Virus record (IMG/VR): IMGVR_UViG_3300022934_000225
Coordinates: 1-22,075 of that record
Length of the DNA stretch: 22,075 nt
Reading direction: 5' to 3' (one strand)
Source: a virus
Shown one piece after another: positions 1 through 7,963 of this stretch. The notes under the pieces were generated by a model. It worked only from the letters and a program-made list of their open reading frames with translations, was not told where the DNA came from and did not search any database. Made by a program: the position numbers and the translations under genes. How positions within the stretch are numbered: position 1 is the first letter of the stretch; every line of letters starts with the position of its first letter.

Positions 1-264
1 GCAGACGGTGGCATTACTGTAATCCACTGGCGTTGCGATGGCGTAGACGGTGATTACTCTGCGTCTAGCTATGGCACAACTAGCCACACACCAGATGCGG
101 ATGCGGATGGTTTCATTGCTTACGATAGCGTAACAGAAGCCAACTGCATTGCATGGGCGCAAGCCGAAGCAAACCAAGCGGATGTCGAGGCGGCGATTGC
201 TGCTAAGATTGAAGCTGACAAAACCCCAACCAGCGCAGCGGGAGTACCGTGGGCGGCTGAATAA
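1..264 (+). CDS. C-terminal part of a phage tail-region protein (5' end outside window)
   Basis: An open frame runs from the first base to a TAA at 262-264, giving the last 87 residues of a protein. The visible part begins with ADGGITVIHWRCDGVDGDY, a short beta-rich segment. A helical, acidic stretch follows (AWAQAEANQADVEAAIAAKI), and the end is TSAAGVPWAAE. This arrangement resembles a small domain (DUF7936-like, from memory) that recurs in structural regions of T7-like and cyanophage-type genomes. Its biochemical role is not known to me. It is followed 19 nt later by another small gene with its own ribosome binding site, so it belongs to the tail/structural operon. The start and full length cannot be judged. 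Confidence 0.8.
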   Translation, partial: ADGGITVIHWRCDGVDGDYSASSYGTTSHTPDADADGFIAYDSVTEANCIAWAQAEANQADVEAAIAAKIEADKTPTSAAGVPWAAE

Positions 265-283
265 CACACAGAAAGGAAATCAA

Positions 284-487
284 ATGACTGAAGAAAAAAA
301 GGTCATTACGATTGACGATGTAGAATATACGGAAGATCAACTGTCGGATCAGGCAAAAATGTGCATTAACCACATTAATAGCTTAGATCAGAAAATCGGC
401 AGCGCAGAGTTCAACTTGGATCAGTTGCGCGTAGGCCGCAACGCATTCATGGATATGCTCAAGAAAGAGCTACCAGAAGAAAGCTAA
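284..487 (+). CDS. Small phage protein, DUF6447-like (67 aa)
   Basis: I chose the ATG at 284 because GAAAGGAAA lies just upstream. An in-frame ATG further upstream at 149 would overlap the preceding gene for over 100 nt and encodes a basic stretch unlike the rest. The 67-residue product begins MTEEKKVITIDDVEYTEDQL and continues as a helical segment with regularly spaced Leu/Ile. The 'I-D-D-x-x-Y' opening followed by a two-helix pattern matches my memory of DUF6447, a family common in cyanophage and other marine phage tail regions. Function is unknown. The family call is from recognition, not a search. It sits 3 nt before the next gene. Confidence 0.78.
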   Translation: MTEEKKVITIDDVEYTEDQLSDQAKMCINHINSLDQKIGSAEFNLDQLRVGRNAFMDMLKKELPEES

Positions 488-490
488 AGC

Positions 491-1333
491 ATGACCGCAT
501 ACTACGTCCAGCCAGAGCCAAGCGCAGCAGGCGGCGAAGCCTACTGGCTGGAAGGGTATGCGGTAGGCGATGCCAAGTTTGCCGCGGCGCAATCTGACGG
601 CACAAGTACAACGCTGATTGCGTCATCTCGCGTAAAGGAAACGGGCTTACGCGCAGACGGCACCTCATCATCACTATTCGGCGGAAACCGCGTCGTCGCT
701 GGCGCACTTGTTCAGGAGCCAGTGACGGCAACTGTGACAGGCGTTACGCGCGTGCGGCAAGGCTCGATACGCGCGGATGGCGCAAGCACTACGCTGATTG
801 CCTCTGTGCGCGTGCGCAATCCTGCCGCGATCTCACAGTCGCGCTACGTCCTCGCGGATTACTGGGAGGCGGGATACGCGGACTACGGGCAAAACTCAGA
901 CGTCCGCATCGGAGCCAACGTCACGAGGGACAGCGGCATACTCTCGGAGGCGGACGCGACGACGCTCATCGGCGTTACGCGCAAGCGTCAGGTCGGCGTT
1001 CTGTCAGAGGCAGATGCGACGACGCTTGCAGGCGCAGGTGTCACGCGCACAAACATTGGCGTTCTCAGCGACGTGCAGGCTGAGTTTTTAGCGGGTGCTA
1101 ATGTTACATATAACAATGTTGTGATATCATTAGCCACGTCGACTACGTTTGGCGCATTGTCTCGCAAGTGGACGCGGTTCACGCCAATTGATGAAACATG
1201 GACTCTAGCTAGTGATGTTGATAAAACGTGGATAGATGCAGACGATGTGTCTGAATCGTGGACGGATGCCGCAGACGTCAGCGAGCTGTGGACGGAGGTC
1301 GACGACACGAGCGAGACGTGGACGACACAGTGA
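491..1333 (+). CDS. Repeat-rich virion/tail protein (280 aa)
   Basis: The product is built from internal repeats. Residues ~30-110 carry copies of 'DGTSTTLIASxRV' (also 'DGTSSSLFGGNRV' and 'DGASTTLIASVRV'). Residues ~150-190 carry 'LSEADATTLxG' twice. The last ~47 residues are five decapeptide units with a central Trp-Thr/Ile (DETWTLASDV, DKTWIDADDV, SESWTDAADV, SELWTEVDDT, SETWTTQ). There are no enzymatic motifs and no membrane segment. Repeats like these suit a beta-structured fibre or decoration protein, and the position between tail-region genes agrees with that. The start at 491 lies 3 nt after the previous stop, with purine-rich AGAAGAAAG upstream. Family not recognised; the structural role is inferred from context. 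Confidence 0.75.
   Translation: MTAYYVQPEPSAAGGEAYWLEGYAVGDAKFAAAQSDGTSTTLIASSRVKETGLRADGTSSSLFGGNRVVAGALVQEPVTATVTGVTRVRQGSIRADGASTTLIASVRVRNPAAISQSRYVLADYWEAGYADYGQNSDVRIGANVTRDSGILSEADATTLIGVTRKRQVGVLSEADATTLAGAGVTRTNIGVLSDVQAEFLAGANVTYNNVVISLATSTTFGALSRKWTRFTPIDETWTLASDVDKTWIDADDVSESWTDAADVSELWTEVDDTSETWTTQ
1190..1330 (+). repeat. In-gene decapeptide repeat tract (five Trp-centred units)
   Basis: About 30 nt per unit, encoding five roughly ten-residue units at the C-terminus of the 491-1333 protein. Each has a Trp at the fourth position and an Asp-rich end. The DNA is diverged between units although the peptide pattern holds. This suggests selection on the protein repeat rather than a recent duplication. 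Confidence 0.65.
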
Positions 1334-1337
1334 CGAA

Positions 1338-1366
1338 TAGACTAAATACGATAACCTCTATATAAT
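1338..1366 (+). promoter_or_regulatory. Sigma70-type promoter before the fibre gene
   Basis: TAGACT (1338-1343), a 17-nt spacer, and a perfect TATAAT (1361-1366) sit in the 57-nt gap between the genes at 491 and 1391. This is one of the few real gaps in the structural block. The gene downstream has a strong AAAGGAG (1378-1384) before its ATG. Only sequence likeness supports it. Confidence 0.5.
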
Positions 1367-1390
1367 GGGGCAAAGTTAAAGGAGCCTCGC

Positions 1391-2326
1391 ATGGCAGACA
1401 CAACGACAACAACTTACAGCTTAACGAAGCCAGAAGTCGGCGCGTCTGCCGACACTTGGGGTACAAAGCTAAACGCAAACCTTGATACTATCGACAACCT
1501 TCTTGACGGCACGACGGCTATCGCGCCAAACCTAACGGAGGGGTCGTGGAGCGTTGGCGGCACTGCAATTACGTCCACGGCGGCAGAGCTGAACTTGCTA
1601 GACGGCGTCACTGCGACGACTGCCGAGATTAACTTGCTAGACGGCGCCACAACAGCCACGTCGACAACGATTGCAGACGGCGACCGCGTAATCGTAAACG
1701 ACGCAGGCACGATGGTGCAAGTTGCCATGACAGACTTGGCCACGTACTTCACCGGCGACATTACAACGGTAGGCGCGTTAGACAGCGGAAGCATCACATC
1801 AGGATTCGGCGCAATCGACAACGGATCGTCCAACATCACGACAATTGGCACGATTTCGTTTGGCACTTTAACAGATGCAACCACAAGCGTGACGTCAATT
1901 AAAGACGAAGACGACATGGCGTCTGACGACGCGTCCGCGCTGGCAACGCAGCAGTCGATTAAGGCTTATGTCGATGATCAGTCAGTTACGAAGACATCTG
2001 GCTCTGCGCCGTATCTAGGAGCTAGAGCCTTTGTTTATGTCGAAGATGGCAGTGACGCAGAAAACACTTACCACGGCCAAAACATTGCGTCTGTCGTTAA
2101 AAACAGCACAGGTAATTACACGATAACTTTCACAACAGCTATGCCAGATGCAAATTACGCAATTTCAATGGGGCCAAATGCTCAAGGTTTGGGCACAAAC
2201 AACGGTTACGGCATGATGATGGGTATTTTGGACAAATCTGCTGGCTCGTTTCAAGTTCAAGCTAGGCGCGTAACAGACCACGACATTTTTGAAGCAATGC
2301 AATTTAGTTTTGTGGTTTTCGCATAG
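1391..2326 (+). CDS. Tail fibre protein (311 aa)
   Basis: A Thr/Asp-rich fibre-like protein. The N-terminal ~50 residues ([20 protein letters not shown]) match the widespread attachment-type start of phage fibre proteins. Next come near-duplicate units [15 protein letters not shown] and [15 protein letters not shown] around residues 60-95, typical of marine phage fibres. The segment [17 protein letters not shown] near residue 185-200 is a common trimerisation/neck motif in such fibres. The last ~105 residues (from [16 protein letters not shown]) form a separate tip-like domain, encoded by DNA clearly richer in A/T than the stem. Receptor binding by the tip is inferred. AAAGGAG seven nt before the ATG supports the start, and a TATAAT-containing promoter lies upstream. 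Confidence 0.82.
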   Translation: MADTTTTTYSLTKPEVGASADTWGTKLNANLDTIDNLLDGTTAIAPNLTEGSWSVGGTAITSTAAELNLLDGVTATTAEINLLDGATTATSTTIADGDRVIVNDAGTMVQVAMTDLATYFTGDITTVGALDSGSITSGFGAIDNGSSNITTIGTISFGTLTDATTSVTSIKDEDDMASDDASALATQQSIKAYVDDQSVTKTSGSAPYLGARAFVYVEDGSDAENTYHGQNIASVVKNSTGNYTITFTTAMPDANYAISMGPNAQGLGTNNGYGMMMGILDKSAGSFQVQARRVTDHDIFEAMQFSFVVFA

Positions 2327-2335
2327 GAGTACGCT

Positions 2336-3814
2336 ATGCCTCTGGTAAAGCTAGACATACCAGCCGGCGCGGTACGCAATGGCACAGAATACGAAACAGG
2401 CGGACGTTGGCGCGATATGTCACTCGTCCGCTTTTACAATGGCGTCCTCCAGCCAATCAACGGGTGGCGCAAACGCGTCGCCAATCAGCTTACCGGCATC
2501 CCACGCGCAATGCATACGTGGCGCGAGAACGATGGCACACGTTGGTTAGCTGTCGGCACGAACTCTAACCTGTACGCGTTTGAGGCTGGCAACACGCTCA
2601 GCGACATTACTCCAGCATCGCTAACAGCAGGCTCCGCCACGCAAACTGGCTCCGTAGGCTACGGCGTTGGCGCATACGGCGACGACGAGTGGGGCGCTCC
2701 GCGTCCAGAGGCATCCACAACGCTTGTGACGCCAGCGGCGGCGTGGAGCTTAGACAACTGGGGTGAGTACCTCGTAAGCGTTTTATCTAGCGACGGACGC
2801 ATGTTTGAGTGGGACTTAACGTCTGGCACAGCGTCTGTAATTTCTAACGCGCCTGTCGGCGTTGACGGGGTCATCGTAACAGAAGAGCGCATCATCTTTG
2901 CGTTAGGCGCGCAGAACGATCCGCGTCGCATCGATTGGTGCGACCAAGAAAACAACACAGTGTGGACTGCGTCGGCGACGAACCAAGCCGGCAACCAGAT
3001 ACTGGCGACCAACGGCAAGATCGTCACCGGCTCCAAGGTGCGCGGCGGTACGCTGATCCTAACAGACATCGATGCACACTTGGCCACATACTTAGGCCAG
3101 CCGTTCGTGTATCGCTTTGACCGCGTAGGCACCGGCTGCGGCGCTGCGTCGCAGGGCTGCGTCGTGCAAGTTGACGTAGGGGCAGTGTGGATGGGTCGAG
3201 ACGGTTTCTGGGTTTACGACGGTGCCGTGCGTCCGTTGGAAAGCCCAATTGCTGACTACGTGTTCCGCAATCTTAACGAAAGCCAGATCACGCGCGTGAC
3301 GGCGTTCAACAACTCCAAGTATGGCGAAGTGTGGTGGCTGTATCCAAGCGGAGACAGCAACGAGTGCAATCGCTACGCCGCGTGGAGTTACCGCAACAAT
3401 ACGTGGACAATCGGCGAGCTAGATCGCACCGCAGGCACTGACGGAGGCATCTTCGGCCAGCCTATTATGGTAACAGCGGACGGCTACGTTTACGATCACG
3501 AGGTTGGCTGGAATTACGACGGCAGCGATCCGTTCGCTGAGACGGGGCCAATTGAAATCGGTCAAGGTGATAACTTGGCCGTGATTACGCGCCTCATACC
3601 CGACGAGCGCAACTTAGGCGACGTCACGGCGACGTTCACGAGCCGCTTGTATCCGAATGCAGACGAGAGCACGCACGGGCCGTTTACGCTTACCGCTGAG
3701 ACGGATGTGCGCTTTACTGGTCGGCAAGTGAAGCTAAAGGTGACGGGCGCCAAGAACAGCGACTGGCGTGTCGGCGACATGCGCGTTGACGTGAAGCAGG
3801 GGAGCAAGCGATGA
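2336..3814 (+). CDS. Large tail / head-tail stabilisation-type protein (492 aa)
   Basis: The N-terminus (MPLVKLDIPAGAVRNGTEYE, then GGRWRDMSLVRFYNG) matches a conserved start I know from podovirus-type tail proteins annotated as tail or stabilisation proteins. The rest contains many Trp/Gly-rich segments (W-x-V/S-Y-R-N-N-T-W near residue 350, 'DNWGEYLVS' near 140, 'VWMGRDGFWVYDG' near 283), suggesting a beta-propeller-like fold. No catalytic motif is seen. By position it may join tail hub to fibres, comparable to P22 gp10, but sequence identity to that protein is not claimed. The start at 2336 has TAGGAG upstream. Its stop overlaps the next gene by ATGA (3811-3814), indicating translational coupling. 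Confidence 0.7.
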   Translation: MPLVKLDIPAGAVRNGTEYETGGRWRDMSLVRFYNGVLQPINGWRKRVANQLTGIPRAMHTWRENDGTRWLAVGTNSNLYAFEAGNTLSDITPASLTAGSATQTGSVGYGVGAYGDDEWGAPRPEASTTLVTPAAAWSLDNWGEYLVSVLSSDGRMFEWDLTSGTASVISNAPVGVDGVIVTEERIIFALGAQNDPRRIDWCDQENNTVWTASATNQAGNQILATNGKIVTGSKVRGGTLILTDIDAHLATYLGQPFVYRFDRVGTGCGAASQGCVVQVDVGAVWMGRDGFWVYDGAVRPLESPIADYVFRNLNESQITRVTAFNNSKYGEVWWLYPSGDSNECNRYAAWSYRNNTWTIGELDRTAGTDGGIFGQPIMVTADGYVYDHEVGWNYDGSDPFAETGPIEIGQGDNLAVITRLIPDERNLGDVTATFTSRLYPNADESTHGPFTLTAETDVRFTGRQVKLKVTGAKNSDWRVGDMRVDVKQGSKR

Positions 3815-5235
3815 AGAAGCTGCCAGTTGCCGGCCCAACGTATGACTATAAGCTGGAAAACATCCGCAACGACATCATTGAGCAGGAGTTGGCGCTTTGT
3901 TTGAAGAAGCGTGAGAACGTCTACCTAGATGAAGACGTGCAAGTGAAGTACACGGATGCGAGCGGCACTGAGTACACATTTGGCCAAGTAACCGAGGACA
4001 CCGTGTCCTTGCAGACGGATGTCACGACGTTGCAGTCTGACTTTACGACGTTAGACGGCGAAGTTACGGCGAACGCTACGGCGGTGTCCGGCTTAGAGAC
4101 GCGCGTCACAAGCGCAGAGGGCAGCATAACTGCGAACGCAACGTCGATCACGTCGCTTCAGTCTGATCTAACGACGGCAGAGGGTAATATTACGGCAAAC
4201 GCCACTGCGGTGTCATCACTTGATACTCGAGTAACGACTGCCGAGGGTAACATTACATCACAGGCATCTGATATAACGACATTGCAATCTGACTTGTCTG
4301 CGCTGGACACAGATGTAACGACGAACGCCACTGCGGTGTCTTCTCTGTCAACTCAAGTGTCTAGCATTGATGGAGAAGTGACTTCGCTTTCGTCTGACGT
4401 TACAAACTTGACAACCACGGTCGGAAGCAACACGACAAACATTAGTACGAACACTAGTTCAATTAACGGCATTGAGGGCAAGTACGCCGTCAAAATTAAC
4501 AACAATGGCCATGTATCCGGCTTCGGCTTAATTAGCACGGCCAACAACGCGACGCCGACAAGCACGTTTACAGTCACCGCAGACGCGTTCAAGATCGTCG
4601 ACACAAGCGGCGCGGCTACGCCAGCAGCACCGTTTAGCGTTTACACGTCTTCACGCACCGTAGACGGCGTTACCGTGCCGGCAGGCGTTTACATGGAAAA
4701 CGCCAACATCACCGCGGCCAACATTAAGACGCTAGACGTTGACGTGATTAACTTGGACGGCGTGACGCTAGATACGAGCGGCGGTCAGTTGATTGTAAAA
4801 GATGGAGGTGTTGATACCGTCAAACTTGCATCAGATGCAGTCTCATCTCAGTCTAAAACTTTTGTTTCTTCATTTAGTATTACATCTAGACCAACATTTG
4901 GACAAACAGTTGCGTCTTTGAATGTATCTGGAGTATCTGGTGATAAGTTTTTATGTATTGGAACGGTAAACTATTTTGGCTTGCCAGTTGCGGACGATGG
5001 CGATTTTTTCGCGGGTTATATATTCTTAAATAATGTATCTACAGTTTATCTAGACAGACATGGGTATGGCTATGATTTTACACAAAAAGGCGGGTTTACT
5101 TTAGCTGGTATAAACACCTTAAATACAACTGGATCGTCTATCCCGTTAGATTTTAGGATTTTACAAAATGGAAGTGGTAACACTTCAGCAAGTGTTTTTT
5201 CTATCCACTTACAAGCAATAAAACTTGAGAGGTAA
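3811..5235 (+). CDS. Tail fibre / host-specificity protein with coiled-coil stem (474 aa)
   Basis: Residues ~65-215 are a long repeated stem of units such as 'TTLQSDLTTAEGNITANATA', typical of trimeric coiled-coil fibre shafts. Residues ~225-320 (YAVKINNNGHVSGFGLI, TSTFTVTADAFKIVDTSG, VPAGVYMENANITAANIK) match the DUF1983 / lambda gpJ C-terminal type of host-specificity domain. The final ~140 residues form a distinct, probably jelly-roll tip. From about nt 4800 the DNA becomes A/T-rich with different codon choice (many TTT, AAA, TTA), and this continues into the next gene. That points to exchange of the tip module. It overlaps the previous gene by four bases. Likely role: adsorption. Confidence 0.82.
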   Translation: MKKLPVAGPTYDYKLENIRNDIIEQELALCLKKRENVYLDEDVQVKYTDASGTEYTFGQVTEDTVSLQTDVTTLQSDFTTLDGEVTANATAVSGLETRVTSAEGSITANATSITSLQSDLTTAEGNITANATAVSSLDTRVTTAEGNITSQASDITTLQSDLSALDTDVTTNATAVSSLSTQVSSIDGEVTSLSSDVTNLTTTVGSNTTNISTNTSSINGIEGKYAVKINNNGHVSGFGLISTANNATPTSTFTVTADAFKIVDTSGAATPAAPFSVYTSSRTVDGVTVPAGVYMENANITAANIKTLDVDVINLDGVTLDTSGGQLIVKDGGVDTVKLASDAVSSQSKTFVSSFSITSRPTFGQTVASLNVSGVSGDKFLCIGTVNYFGLPVADDGDFFAGYIFLNNVSTVYLDRHGYGYDFTQKGGFTLAGINTLNTTGSSIPLDFRILQNGSGNTSASVFSIHLQAIKLER

Positions 5236-5239
5236 ACCT

Positions 5240-5626
5240 GTGATCAACTATGTTATATACGATACATCAGGTCACATAATACGTTGCGGCACTTGTCCGG
5301 ATGAAGTAAGTCAAGTGCAAAGCGAAAATGAATTTCAACTCAATGTAGATTGGCCGCCTGATATTGAAAACTATGTAATTTCTAACGGTCAACTAACTAG
5401 AAAGCCTGAGAGCGAAATACTAGCTTACCAAAATTCTAAAAGTTTAGATGATCTAAGAGCCTTAAGGGCTGTGAAGCTAAAGTCTTCCGACTGGACGCAA
5501 GCCGCCGACAGTCCGCTCTCCGACGCTAAGAAGGCGGAGTGGGCGACGTACCGTCAGCAGCTCCGCGATTTACCCGCTAACACGTCCGATCCTGCCAACC
5601 CAACATGGCCTACGCCTCCGTCCTAG
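5240..5626 (+). CDS. Tail-fibre / tail assembly chaperone-like protein (128 aa)
   Basis: I place the start at GTG 5240, because GAGAGG (5227-5232) is well spaced from it. A TTG at 5225 in the same frame has no comparable site and overlaps the fibre gene. The C-terminal half (LRALRAVKLKSSDWTQAADS, then PLSDAKKAEWATYRQQLRDL, ending WPTPPS) is the hallmark of the Phage_tail_APC type (PF16778-like, from memory): a short helix pair ending in a Trp-Pro motif. The N-terminal half is A/T-rich like the preceding fibre tip, and the composition changes back near nt 5470. Fibre tips and their assembly partners are often exchanged together, which fits this boundary. Confidence 0.78.
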   Translation: MINYVIYDTSGHIIRCGTCPDEVSQVQSENEFQLNVDWPPDIENYVISNGQLTRKPESEILAYQNSKSLDDLRALRAVKLKSSDWTQAADSPLSDAKKAEWATYRQQLRDLPANTSDPANPTWPTPPS

Positions 5627-5630
5627 CCAA

Positions 5631-6083
5631 ATGAGTAATAATGTTATACAATTCAGGCAAGCGCCAAAAGTGAGGGTGTTACCGGCCGTCCCAGAATGCT
5701 TAGACGAGTTTCTGGATGACGCCATAAAGCTACTCACGCCGGCGATACGACGTCAGGAGCATAACGCCACCGTTGAGGACGTTATAGAAGACATACGAGG
5801 TGGAGGTGCAGTCTTGTGGTGCATCTACCTAGAGGACAAGTTGACCGCGGCGCTGACGACATGCGTTGTGAAACACCCTCGAAGGACTACCCTGAAAATT
5901 GAGTTTATGGGCGGCACGCAGATGGACGAGTGGATGAACGAAACGATCGCAACGCTTTCAGAGCTTGCAAAGCGCGCGGAGCTAGATGGCATCGAGGCGG
6001 ATGGCCGCAAGGGATTTGACAAATATGTAGGCGCGTCGCCGTTTCGCGAAGTCTACAGACACTACGAGATGGAGTTGCTCTGA
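5631..6083 (+). CDS. GNAT-like acetyltransferase-fold phage protein (150 aa)
   Basis: The 150-residue product alternates beta and helix segments: an N-terminal helix with acidic patches, a central hairpin (AVLWCIYLEDKLTAALTTCV), then KIEFMGGTQMDEWM and a long helix to FDKYVGASPFREVYRHYEME. The order strand-strand-helix with a C-terminal 'F-x-x-x-Y-x-x-Y' resembles the small GNAT-like proteins found next to internal virion proteins in podoviruses (T7 gp13 occupies a comparable place). No clear acetyl-CoA loop (Q/R-x-x-G-x-G/A) is visible, so enzymatic activity is doubtful. The stop and the next ATG share one base (TGATG, 6081-6085). Moderately sure of the fold, unsure of the role. Confidence 0.6.
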   Translation: MSNNVIQFRQAPKVRVLPAVPECLDEFLDDAIKLLTPAIRRQEHNATVEDVIEDIRGGGAVLWCIYLEDKLTAALTTCVVKHPRRTTLKIEFMGGTQMDEWMNETIATLSELAKRAELDGIEADGRKGFDKYVGASPFREVYRHYEMELL

Positions 6084-6916
6084 TGAGTACTACGAAAACC
6101 ACAACAAGTAAGATGGATCCAATCCAGCAAGAGTTTCTTCAAGAAACGCTTCTTCCGTTTGCCCGCGAAATTGCTGGCACGCCATATGAGTCATACACGG
6201 GAGAACGTGTCGCCGGATTGACGCCACTACAGCAGCAGGCGATTTCTGGTTATGGGGCGCTCTCACTACCTAGTGAGCTTGCGACAGCATCTGGCATTGT
6301 GGAAGACGTCGCGACAATGACACCGGAGGAGCTGTCAGCTCAGCGCGCGCAGTACGCGCAAGAGTACACCGACTTAATCATGGATCCGACGCGCGCACGC
6401 TTGCTTCGCGAGCAAGACATCGCCCGCTCAACCGAAGCTGGCCAGATGACACGAGCGCTTGGCGGCGCAGGATTTGGCCTATCGCGCCGCGGAGTTGCCG
6501 AGGGCGAGCGCGAGGCAGCGCGCGACGTTGCAGTGCGAGAGCTGGAGGCGCGCATCGCAGGCCAAGGGCTAGACTATGGCACGCAGCGCCTGATGTCAGA
6601 CATCGGCTTGCGCACGGGCGCAGCGGGTCAACTTGCCGGACTTGGCATGACGGGGCTAGGTGCGCAAACAGACATCTTAGGTCGCCAGATGGGAGCTGGT
6701 GAAGCGGTGAGAGCGTTAGATCAGGCGCGCTTGGATGTGCCTTACGAGGATTACCTTGCGGCAATGCAATATCCGCTTACGCAGTTTGGCGTACTTACTG
6801 GCGCCGGTCAGGCGTTCCCTGCGGGCCTTGGAACGAAGAGCGAGAAAAGCCCGCTGACGGGAACACTCCTTGAAACTGGCGCTAAAATTGCTGGCGTTTA
6901 CTACGGCATACCGTAA
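6083..6916 (+). CDS. Internal virion / ejection-type protein (277 aa)
   Basis: A helical Ala/Gly/Arg-rich protein. After a short polar start it reads FLQETLLPFAREIAGTPYES and YTGERVAGLTPLQQQAISG, an opening I know from virion proteins of many environmental podoviruses. The middle (residues ~95-200) is rich in Arg, Ala and Glu with 'GGAGFGLSRRGVAEGEREAA', and the end is Gly/Ala-rich. No catalytic motif or signal peptide is seen. It is the first of three consecutive large helical proteins before the end of the structural block, the usual place of DNA-ejection (T7 gp14-16, P22 gp7/16/20) proteins. That assignment is positional inference. It overlaps the previous gene by one base. Confidence 0.7.
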   Translation: MSTTKTTTSKMDPIQQEFLQETLLPFAREIAGTPYESYTGERVAGLTPLQQQAISGYGALSLPSELATASGIVEDVATMTPEELSAQRAQYAQEYTDLIMDPTRARLLREQDIARSTEAGQMTRALGGAGFGLSRRGVAEGEREAARDVAVRELEARIAGQGLDYGTQRLMSDIGLRTGAAGQLAGLGMTGLGAQTDILGRQMGAGEAVRALDQARLDVPYEDYLAAMQYPLTQFGVLTGAGQAFPAGLGTKSEKSPLTGTLLETGAKIAGVYYGIP

Positions 6917-6947
6917 GTAGGCGCACCAACAATATAGGAGACATACA

Positions 6948-7952
6948 ATGGCTATGCCACGCGATCCAGACACAGGCTTACCTATTATACCAATTCTAGC
7001 GCCAGAGGTTCCCGTTGAGGAGCAGACAAATATATTCCCAAACGGTTTTCCAACCGCGGATGACCCATCATTAACAGTTCCGACAGGTGATCCTTTGGTT
7101 GAGCCAATTCCCGCGAGCATGCCCACTCGTGATCCGCTTGTGGCGACGATGAACCCCAACGCTACTGTTGAGCTGCCGCCGGCAATGAGGACGATTTCTC
7201 AGGCAATACCGACAGACCCGTTTGAAAACTTATCGAAAAACCAGAGACGTGCATTAGCGTTTATGGCTTTGGCAGACGCTGGTGCATCAATACAGGGTCG
7301 AGAGGGTGGCAACTTTCAGGCGCTATTAGGTAGCTACACTGAGCGCGCCGACATGGAGCGTAAGCGCCAAGCAGCCGTAGCACGTCGAGAGGAGTTAGAG
7401 CGTCTTACTGGAGGTATTTCTAGTGGCAACATGAATCGTCAAGCGATTATTAATGCTATGGCTACGGGTTTGATTGACGGGCCAACTGGCACAGCAATGC
7501 TCGCTGAGCTTGAGCGCAAGTCAGGCGTGTCGCAGGAAATCGCGGGCAAAGAAATGATGATTGGTCAGATTGACGCGTTGTTGTTTGATCCGGCGCTCGG
7601 TAAAGCGCTAGGCATAGAGGGCTTCTTGCGCACACCGTTTGCAGAGCTTGGTTTGGATACTGAGACAGCTCGAGTAAAAGCTCGCATTGATCAAATTAAA
7701 GGCGGTGCGTTCTTGCAGGCGTTTGAGAGCTTGAAGGGCGGCGGCCAGATTACGGAACTCGAAGGCCAAAAAGCCGAGGCGGCTCAGTCTCGCTTAAACA
7801 CAGCTCAAAGCGAGGAAGACTTCAAAGACGCCCTTAGAGAGTTTAGGTTCTACATCAACCAAGGTATCCGCCGACTAAATGGTGAGGAGATACCTCCCAA
7901 TACTCTCTATGAACCTGAAGCAGCCGAAAGCGATCCGCTAAACATTAGATAA
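6948..7952 (+). CDS. Internal virion protein (334 aa)
   Basis: Residues 1-90 are Pro/Thr-rich and look disordered (PDTGLPIIPILAPEVPVEE). From residue ~95 the protein is helical: NLSKNQRRALAFMALADAGA, then a charged coiled stretch near 130-150. The C-terminal third contains ARVKARIDQIKGGAFLQAFE and LKGGGQITELEGQKAEAAQS, a segment I recognise as recurrent in internal virion proteins of aquatic phages, and ends near IRRLNGEEIPPNTLYEPE. TAGGAG upstream supports the ATG at 6948. There is a 31-nt gap from the previous gene and an 11-nt gap to the next. A role inside the capsid or in DNA ejection is inferred from context and neighbours. Confidence 0.72.
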   Translation: MAMPRDPDTGLPIIPILAPEVPVEEQTNIFPNGFPTADDPSLTVPTGDPLVEPIPASMPTRDPLVATMNPNATVELPPAMRTISQAIPTDPFENLSKNQRRALAFMALADAGASIQGREGGNFQALLGSYTERADMERKRQAAVARREELERLTGGISSGNMNRQAIINAMATGLIDGPTGTAMLAELERKSGVSQEIAGKEMMIGQIDALLFDPALGKALGIEGFLRTPFAELGLDTETARVKARIDQIKGGAFLQAFESLKGGGQITELEGQKAEAAQSRLNTAQSEEDFKDALREFRFYINQGIRRLNGEEIPPNTLYEPEAAESDPLNIR

Positions 7953-7963
7953 AGGGCATACCG

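Noticed and set aside
1414-1917. 167-residue minus-strand frame opposite the fibre gene
   Set aside because: Antisense shadow of a Thr/Asp-rich gene (Val/Ser-rich mirror) with no binding site.
4050-4350. Regular repeats resembling a CRISPR or tandem array
   Set aside because: They are in-frame coiled-coil repeats of the fibre stem, not identical repeats with unique spacers.
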